DNA of 64,000 bases from Gigaspora rosea (lineage: Eukaryota > Glomeromycota > Glomeromycetes > Diversisporales > Gigasporaceae): NCBI GenBank assembly GCA_003550325.1, contig QKWP01000596.1:143267-207266 (forward strand), written 5' to 3'. Under the pieces are notes generated by a model that was not told the origin of the DNA, searched no databases, and saw nothing but the letters and a program-made list of their open reading frames with translations. A program made the position numbers and the translations under genes. Shown one piece after another: positions 57,343-64,000 of the stretch (position 1 is its first letter; every line of letters starts with the position of its first letter).

Positions 57343-57580
57343 GGGGGTGAATCAGTAGAAAAGGAACAAATTTTTTCTAAGTAAAAGTTTTCCTGACTTT
57401 AAGCTTAAATATCTTAACAACTATCTTAATAAATTTAATAAACTTTTTTTTTATTTTAATTCTATATAATTTCAAATTAAAATAAAAAAATTTTTAGCAA
57501 ATTTGATCAAGATATTTTAGTTTAAAAATTAAAAAAATTTTACTAAAAATGATTTGTTTCTTTTCTACTGACTCACCCTC
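57343..57580. mobile_element. Foldback element, GGGGGTGAATCAGTAGAAAA ends
   Basis: GGGGGTGAATCAGTAGAAAA with GGAACAAATTTTT on the left mirrors GAGGGTGAGTCAGTAGAAAA with GAAACAAATCATTTT from the right, and AAGTTTAAATATCTT-type sequence corresponds further in. ATAT lies on both sides. Non-coding, 238 bases. Confidence 0.7.
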
Positions 57581-57589
57581 ATATTTTTA

Positions 57590-58810
57590 ATAAAAATAAT
57601 TTAATATATACGAAATTTGATTGACTATTAAACCAGTCATGTGGGGGAGAGGGTATGCTATATTAAATGGAAATCAGGGATTTCTGGCACACCTTTTACT
57701 TCCTGCAACCCCAAAATAAAATAATTAAATAGAGGTTTGCATTGTTTTATTTGGCCTATTTCGCAATATATTTTGCATTTTTTCACAATATTTTACAATA
57801 TATTTCGAAATATTTCAAAAGAAATGCATACCAAAATCTTTCAAAAGATTGTGATTCTTTCGAAAGATTTCGCATCAATCACAATTTTTTTGAAAGATTT
57901 GGCATGCAATTTCTTTCGAAAGATTTCGTATATTTATTTTGCTAATATAAGTCATTGTTTAAATTATTGGATTCTTCTATTGATTATAAAATATTTGCAA
58001 ATAACTGTATTGTACTAGATGAAGCTGGTTTGTGTTGTATATTCATTTTGAATATGCTTTATATAGAAGTAGATAAAGGAAATAGATTTAGTAAAAAGCC
58101 TAAAATAAAATTAATCTTGAAATATGATTAAAGGGTTTTTATAGTAGGAGTTATATTCTGTTGTAATATAATAGAAGTGATAGTTTAATGTTTTGATCAA
58201 CAAGATAGATCTTTAAATCAAGTAGGTTGTTAAACAGATAAAACAGGTGTTTTGGATAGGATAAGTTAGCAATTGTTTTCTTAAAAGAGTTAGAAGAAAT
58301 TTGGATCCACTCTTCTAAGAGTTGTGTAAAATGGTAGTGTTTTGTAGTTTCTTGATAGTTTTTATTAGCTTTTTTTGTATTTGAATTGAAATAAAAATAT
58401 TGAACTCTTCTATAATTTGGTCTATACTTAGAAAATTAGGCTTGTTAGTAGGGTTGGTCTGCATAATATAATCAGATAGAGAAAGCTTAAATTTATAATA
58501 TGGTATTATACTAGTATTATTTGTTTTAGGAATTTTTTGACTTTTTGATTATTGGTAATTGTAAATATAAACTAATGCTATTTTGATTTTGCTTGTATCA
58601 AAAGAAGAGATAGTTTTATACTAAAATAATTATTGAACAAGAGCTTGATTATATAGTATTTTCTGAATATAGAGACTATTTCCAAGAGTAAAACTATTAA
58701 TATAGCAGAATTATATAGGAAAAAATATCTAATTTTGTAATTAAGTTCTTGGTAAATAGAAGAAAAAAGTAACAAGTCAAAATATGTATTAAGTATTTTG
58801 TCAATTTTAT
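57590..58810. other. AT-rich DNA with a TTTCGAAAGATT repeat patch
   Basis: CTTTCGAAAGATTTCGCATC, AATTTTTTTGAAAGATTTGG and TTTCTTTCGAAAGATTTCG at 57837-57930 form a small repeat with the dyad CTTTCGAAAG. Further right is T/A-rich DNA that may be an old LINE on the minus strand, but no motif could be named. Confidence 0.4.
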
Positions 58811-58812
58811 AA

Positions 58813-58963
58813 GGGCAGTGTCACTTATCACCTGATTATTTTTTATCAGAGGCCTACCCTCCTCCCTCTTTCTTAATATATAAATAGTCAGGTTCTTATA
58901 TATAATTTCAACTTTTTTTACCCCCCTCCCCCCTAAAAAATCACCTGATTTTTGTTACTCCCC
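58813..58963 (-). mobile_element. 151-bp MITE with TAA duplication, second intact copy
   Basis: The ends GGGCAGTGTCACTTATCACC and, from the right, GGGGAGTAACAAAAATCAGG; TAA on both sides (58810-58812, 58964-58966). Same length and order of motifs as 37359-37509 in the opposite orientation. Confidence 0.82.
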
Positions 58964-59015
58964 TAATAGTTTCTGAGTTTTTCTTGTATTCAGCTAGACA
59001 AGATAGTACTAAGGG

Positions 59016-59154
59016 CACTACCAGAAATTAGCTGATTCGATTTTGGCCAAAATTTTGATCCCCTTTTTTAGTCAGATCTTTATATTACCAGTAAATTTTC
59101 ACTTTTTCTAACCTTCTTCTAGAGAATTAGCTAATTTCTGGCCCTCTTCTAATC
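59016..59154. mobile_element. Small foldback with CCAGAAATTAGCTGATT ends
   Basis: GGGCACTACCAGAAATTAGC on the left is mirrored from the right by GGGCCAGAAATTAGCTAATT. These ends resemble the TTA-flanked palindromic elements at 39053 and 52686. About 139 bases. Confidence 0.5.
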
Positions 59155-59235
59155 TGTACTTGATAGAAAAATACTCTTGAAACTAGAAGTTAGTTTATTA
59201 TAGTATACAGAAAGAAGAGAAAGTTTCTTAAAGTT

Positions 59236-59950
59236 GGGGTGTGGCGCCTTAGAGAAGTGGTCAAGGTGTCACCCCCAAGTGGCAGGTTGACAGTTTGAAT
59301 TCCACTGTTGACGCTTTGAACAATAGGCCTGTGTTCGGTAACCATGTGACTCAGATTGGTTGGGTTGCAAAAACCTGTTACCTTGGTTCTACTATCTTGA
59401 ATGGGAGCTACGGCGCAATGGTGTTATTGTTACACTGTAAAATCCAGGGAACTAGAGGAATGGAAACCTGTTTGGCAAGTCCCGAATTAGGAGATAATAG
59501 TGAAGATCTACAATGACAATACCAAAAGAAGGTGGGTGGTCGGGATCGGAATGAACCTAATAAGGACAAGCGGCTTTGTCGCTAAATCCATATCCGAAGT
59601 AGAATGGGACACAGAAGACAACGGTAGGCAATTGGTGCGAAGGTAAAGTAGCCCTTAGGCTGATGATTTATCAAAAAGAGTTGGGCCCCTTAATATCTGT
59701 GTTTGTGCAGTGCAACGGGTAGTAATAGGAAGAGCGTGAACCAGAGGGTTTAAATAGGCAATTCCCGTAGTTGGATTGTAGGTATGGCAGCTAGTATAGA
59801 ACCTTCGGGCGGACTACTTAAATTAGACACCAAAAGTGCGCGTGTGGCTAGTTGTATCCTTATTCATATAATAAATATTACGTCCTAATAACTCATAATA
59901 AATCCCGGCCATAGTACCCGGCCTTTAAAGTTTAAAAAAAAAAAAAAAAA
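59236..59950 (+). mobile_element. tRNA-headed retroposon, 715-bp copy with A(17) tail
   Basis: Starts TGGGGTGTGGCGCCTTAGAG, AAGTGGTCAAGG (D-arm/A-box-like), then AGTTTGAATTCC (B-box, slightly decayed), body, GGTTTAAATAGGCAATTCCC, CTTAAATTAGACACCAAAAG and an A-run at 59933-59950. GTTTCTTAAAGT flanks both sides exactly (59224-59235, 59951-59962). It is the least decayed of the family and keeps GTGCGCGTGTGG. A 73-codon frame at 59295 is not kept in the other copies. Confidence 0.88.
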
Positions 59951-59962
59951 GTTTCTTAAAGT

Positions 59963-61680
59963 ATGCTTCTGGAAGTTTACTGAATTTAAAGATATTTTTA
60001 AAGTATTAACTATTTCTTTAGTATATAATTATCATTTGACAGAAAGTAAAAAAAGAAGAATATTAAGTTTTTCTTTAGAAATTTGATTTGAATGCTTTGG
60101 AAATAGTAGTTTGTCTTCAAGAGCTTTTTGAATTTTTTTTAATTTTTTTGAAAGTCTTGTTGTTTTTATCTTAATTTGCAGAAACTCTATACTGTACATA
60201 TTGCACTAACTCAAAAATGGCTTTTGGTGTAAATCTATCAAATTAGTATTAGTAAGGTACTAACTGATAAGCATTTTTTAAGCATCAAGTAGATAGTAGT
60301 ACATGTTTGGTAGTTGGTAAATGTGATTTTGTTTTTTTGTTTTGTAGATTTTGAGAATATTATCAAATAAGTTAATATATTCCTTTTGGTATACTAGTCA
60401 AGTTCTTGGGTTTTTAGTAAAGGTAATAAAAAACCTGGTATTATAGTAAACAAATTTGAGTTAGATGGTCTCAGAAAGTGTAGATTGTATTGGAATTGTG
60501 ATCAGTTTATAGCTAGTAAACTTGTAGATTCTTTTAAAATTGTTAGTACATCTGCAATATTGTTATACTGTATAACTAGACTTCTAAATTAAAGTGTGTA
60601 TTGTTTAGTACTTCTTTTTTATTTTGTACAATAAATGCTCATTCTATTTGGTCTGTATTATCTGTAAAGGATATATTTAGATATATCTTAGTAATTTGAC
60701 TATAGAGTAGTTTGAGAGTTGTTTTAGTTGCTTTTTTGAAAAGGGCTGTTTGTGATAATACAACTCAAACCTGTTTTTTGCTAGTATTAGCAAAGATAAT
60801 CAATTGTGACTAAGTAGTAGTATTGGTGATACTGGAGATAATTGGTTAAGTAATCTGCTTGGTAGGTATCAATAATTGTAGTATAGCAGTTTGATTAATG
60901 GATATAGTAGCTGGTAGTTGTATATTTTCTATAGTAGAAGGGTGTACTGTTTGAGCAAAGAGTGTTTATAGATTTGTATTTTCCAATGTAGTACTTGTTA
61001 GCTAGTCCTACATATTTTTTTTGTTGCTTTCGACTAGCTTATTATTTGTTTCTGGGTTCATAACTAGAAGTGGCCAAAATCGTATTTTTGTTACTATGCA
61101 TGCACATAATATACTGCGCGCATGCATGCATATATATGCAGCATAGTTAAAATTTATTATTGGTTTGTAATATCAAAAACTGATTAGTTACAAGAAAATT
61201 TTTGATAAAATTGATTAATTGTTATAGATCATAATGAAATCAAATTAAAATGAAATGTGAATTTCTATTTAACTTTCTAAAACTAACTTAAACTATAAAA
61301 TTATATTGTAAAAAAATTAAAGTAAGAATACGGTAACATGCTTTGCATATCGGCGGAAATGTGAAATTGGGCCTTTTTTAGGTAACCAAAAATTAATTGT
61401 TACATAAACACATGATAATCATTTGATTACAAGTAAAAACAAAAATAACCCCAATTTCATTTTTTTAAATATTACTAAGGTGTGTCACTGGCGTCTAACC
61501 AATTTCTCCAACCTCCAACCAATTTCTTATTTTGAAATTGTAAGCAATTGCAAGCAATTGTAAGTGAATCGTAGAGGTAAGTAAGTTAGTTTAAGAAATA
61601 TATATATATAGCAGAATTTAAGAACTAATCTAACTTTAAAGAGTTGTTTATTTATAAATAGTCTAATCTGACATGAACGT
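59963..61680. other. AT-rich DNA, possible decayed coding on the minus strand
   Basis: Minus-strand frames near 60170-60030 read RLSKKLKKIQKALEDKLL and SNQISKEKLNILLFLLSV, protein-like but interrupted and not assigned; an old LINE is the likeliest source. A CAGATCATAATGAAATC-like fragment lies near 61225. GCGCGCATGCATGCATA occurs at 61116. Confidence 0.35.
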
Positions 61681-61689
61681 GTTTTATGC

Positions 61690-62690
61690 CCTCTCTGTGC
61701 TAGTAAGACCTTTATAGCATAGTAGAGTTAGATTTTTTGGACATAGCACGATAGAGTTAAATATTTTGGACATAGCATGGTAGAGTTAGGTTTTTTGGAC
61801 TTAGCACAGTAGAGTTAGATTTTTTGGGTATAGCACAATAGAGTTAGATTTTTTGGATGTAGTTAGATTTTTGGACGAGTTAGATTTTTTAGATTTGGGC
61901 ATAGCACGGTAGATTTTTTGGACGTAGCTCAGTAGATTTTTTGGACGTAGCACAGTAGAGTTAGATTTTTTGGACGTAGCACAGTAGAGTTAGATTCGGG
62001 ACATGTAGTACGGTAGAGTTAGATTCAGGACAGGTAGAGCACGGTAGAGTTAGATTTTTTGGACATAGCACGGTAGTTAGATTTTTGTACGTAGCACAGT
62101 AGAGTTAGATTTTTTGGACATAGCACAGTAGAGTTAGATTTTTTGGACGTAACACTATAGAGCTAGATTTTTTGAATATAACACGGTAGTTAGATTTTTT
62201 GGTCGTAGTACAGTAGTTAGATTTTTTTGGGCATAGCACGGTAGTTAGATTTTTTGGGCATAGCACGATAGTTAGATTTTTTTGACATAGTATAGTAGAG
62301 TTAGATTTTCAGACATAGCACGAGTTTTTGAACATAACACAGTAGAATTAGATTTTTTGAATGTAACACGGTAGAGTTAGATTTTTAGACATAGCACGGT
62401 AGAGTTGGATTCAGGATAGGTAGCAGTGAGTTAGATTTTTTGGCGTAGCATGGTAAAGTTGGATTTTTTGGATGTAGCACGTTAGAGTTGGATTTGGGAC
62501 AAGTAGCATGGATTCAGGACAGGTAGCATAGTAGAGTTGAATTCGGGACAGGTAGCATAGTAATAGATTAGTAGTATAGTAGATTCAGAATTTATAGTAT
62601 GTTAAATTATAGTATAGTAGGATTTATAGCATAGTATAGATTTAGGATTATTACACAGTAAATTATAGTATAGTGAGATATAACATAATA
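61690..62690. repeat. Minisatellite, GACGTAGCACAGTAGAGTTAGATTTTTTG unit family
   Basis: Roughly 35 units of about 25-30 bases, built from GACATAGCACGGTAGAGTTA and GATTTTTTG, run head to tail. Near 62000-62040 and 62400-62560 a variant with GATTCAGGACAGGTAGCA replaces the T run, and shortened units lacking GAG occur near 62180-62280. The array fades after 62600 into ATAGTATAG sequence. No coding. Confidence 0.9.
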
Positions 62691-62699
62691 ATAAATAAA

Positions 62700-63440
62700 T
62701 AAATTATAAAATATTTTTGTATTTTTTTTTATCCTTTATTTTATTTTTTATGTATATTTTTTATTTTTTTTTTCGATTTCAGTATTAGTATTTATATAAC
62801 TAGCCAATCAAAATAAATGTCAAATAAAATGACGGTCATAATAAAATTGACATTTGTACTACCTAAAATTTAGGGTATTTCACAAATCCGCCCATATGGT
62901 ATGAGAACAAATATTTATATGATATATCAGATATAAGAAATTGCTTTAATCAAAAAGGCATTACATGAACTGGATCTGATTATATTCTGTTTTAAAGATT
63001 TGTTAAAGTTTTAAGAACTTGTACAAATAAATAATATGCAATAGGGTAAAACCCATATCATGAATTAAATAAAATCTCTATAATTATTATATGAAAGTGA
63101 AACCTGTTTTATACCATAAAACAAAAATCAAAAATACAAAATTTATTCTAACCTAATATACTTAATAGCTTATGACTAGAAATGTGATTCTGCTTAAATT
63201 GGTTAGTTCATGCTTTGAAGCCTGATCAAATACAGTCCAAAGCACATGAATATTAAGTTTAAATACTGTTTAAATAGCTATTTAGAATACACACATAAAT
63301 TTATATTGAGTATTTGCATAATACAGCATTTCTGGTTTGAAATAACAGTATAAAGGTAAGTTCAAAAAATATCAAATTTAATAAAAACTTGCTTATAAGC
63401 TTGACTTTGAACTCTCCAAGCTTTATTTTACATAATTAAA
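62700..63440. other. AT-rich DNA without a gene
   Basis: Nothing recognisable beyond AT-rich sequence. Confidence 0.4.
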
Positions 63441-63449
63441 TTCATGTAA

Positions 63450-63656
63450 TTAAAAAACTTGTGTTTAGGGATGAACAGAGCAGAATCATAAAATTTTGCA
63501 AGGAATTTTTTTTGTTAGAGCACGAAGAGTAGTTTTATAAACAAAATTATGAGCCACAAGCGATTTTTTAAAAAATTACTATTTTTCTCGATTTTACATT
63601 ACACCTAATCCTACGATCTGATTGGTTTATCAGATGGGTGCATTACAACATATATG
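63450..63656 (-). mobile_element. MITE half with shared module, second copy
   Basis: Read on the minus strand: ATGTTGTAATGCACCCATCT, GATAAACCAATCAGATCGTA, GGATTAGGTGTAATG, TGTGGCTCATAATTTTG, CTCTAACAAAAAAAATTCC and TTGCAAAATTTTATGATTC. This follows 37706-37850 closely. The far end cannot be placed. Confidence 0.6.
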
Positions 63657-63659
63657 TGC

Positions 63660-63979
63660 TACCGTATATTCCCAAAAATAAGCTACCTTTTTTGGGCAAA
63701 AATTATACGAAAAAACGTAGGTAGTTTATTTTTAGTATATAGACGGTTTTGAAAAAATTGAAAAACGTACTAATAAAAAGTTGTCCAAATGACACCAAAT
63801 TTTTACTGTAGGTGTATTTTGATGCGCTGAACAACTTTACTAAATCGAACTTTTGAAGTTTACTTAATAGGAAAAAAAGGTTTATATGTAGCAACTGCCA
63901 ACGCGTTTTTTGAGATTTTTGAAAAAAATCAGAGGGGTAGCTTATTTTCGGAGTAGCTTATTTTCGGGAATATATAGTA
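63660..63979 (+). mobile_element. TA-flanked MITE, well-preserved copy B
   Basis: CCGTATATTCCCAAAAATAA, GCTACC on the left is mirrored from the right by CTATATATTCCCGAAAATAA, GCTAC. TA lies outside both ends. An extra copy of AGTAGCTTATTTTCGG is duplicated at the right. The interior keeps about ten CpG sites (ACG, GCGC, TCG) that are nearly all lost in the copy at 5932-6246. Confidence 0.82.
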
Positions 63980-64000
63980 AATTCTATAATAAAAGCTATA

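Noticed and set aside
59295..59516. 73-codon plus-strand frame
   Set aside because: Falls at the head of a retroposon (overlaps the tRNA-like part); frame not conserved in the copies at 49930 and 56359.
61108..61135. GCGCGCATGCATGCATA as a regulatory site
   Set aside because: Isolated alternating purine-pyrimidine sequence without other support.

Overview
The window looks like a large, repeat-filled chromosome segment of a fungus, most probably an arbuscular mycorrhizal fungus (Glomeromycotina). The evidence is very high A+T, genes with several short GT-AG introns, a decayed Sel1-repeat gene beside a decayed TKL-type kinase gene (both greatly expanded in that group), an MLRQ-type mitochondrial protein, and dense non-autonomous transposons. 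The genus cannot be fixed from sequence alone. A 221-base run of N lies at 30501-30721.

Host genes are few. Five spliced genes read cleanly when exons are joined by GT-AG introns whose phases agree: a SAM-dependent methyltransferase (11041-12072, minus), a small secreted protein with a signal peptide (21888-22501, minus), a short basic protein of unknown role (25694-26075, minus), an acidic low-complexity protein (26544-27326, plus) and an MLRQ/NDUFA4-like respiratory subunit (28030-28464, minus). The last four form a small gene island at 21.9-28.5 kb. The left edge carries two broken genes (Sel1, then kinase).

Everything else is mobile or repeated DNA, often nested. A 2.8-kb DNA transposon with a retroviral-type integrase (rve) domain lies at 39200-42032 with 7-bp target duplications. 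It sits inside a larger element (39053-43138) made of palindromic units, which has a relative at 52686-55244. Three tRNA-headed retroposons with poly(A) tails and 11-12 bp target duplications lie at 49930-50955, 56359-57131 and 59236-59950, with older decayed pieces at 7.7, 8.2-9.2 and 9.5 kb. A decayed LINE with an RNase H domain (about 31.9-34.0 kb, minus) is interrupted by a hAT-type MITE. About twenty further MITEs fall into several families, many with readable target duplications (TA, TAA/TTA, 7 bp, 8 bp).

Satellite DNA is also varied: a 13-monomer array of about 129 bp with a three-monomer higher-order period (46.66-48.26 kb), minisatellites of about 29 bp (61.7-62.7 kb), 44 bp (51.1-52.0 kb), 18 bp (19.7-20.6 kb) and 20-22 bp (23.2-23.3 kb), and T-rich long-period blocks.

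Four patterns stand out. Many MITEs with unrelated ends share one internal module, including (CCCTAA)n telomere-like tracts. Palindromic units keep a short central dyad with apparently compensating changes. Old repeat copies show a C-to-T/G-to-A decay concentrated at CpA and CpG, like repeat-induced point mutation. A 1.1-kb unidentified sequence has been retroposed with a 17-bp duplication. All repeat comparisons were made by eye and need alignment.
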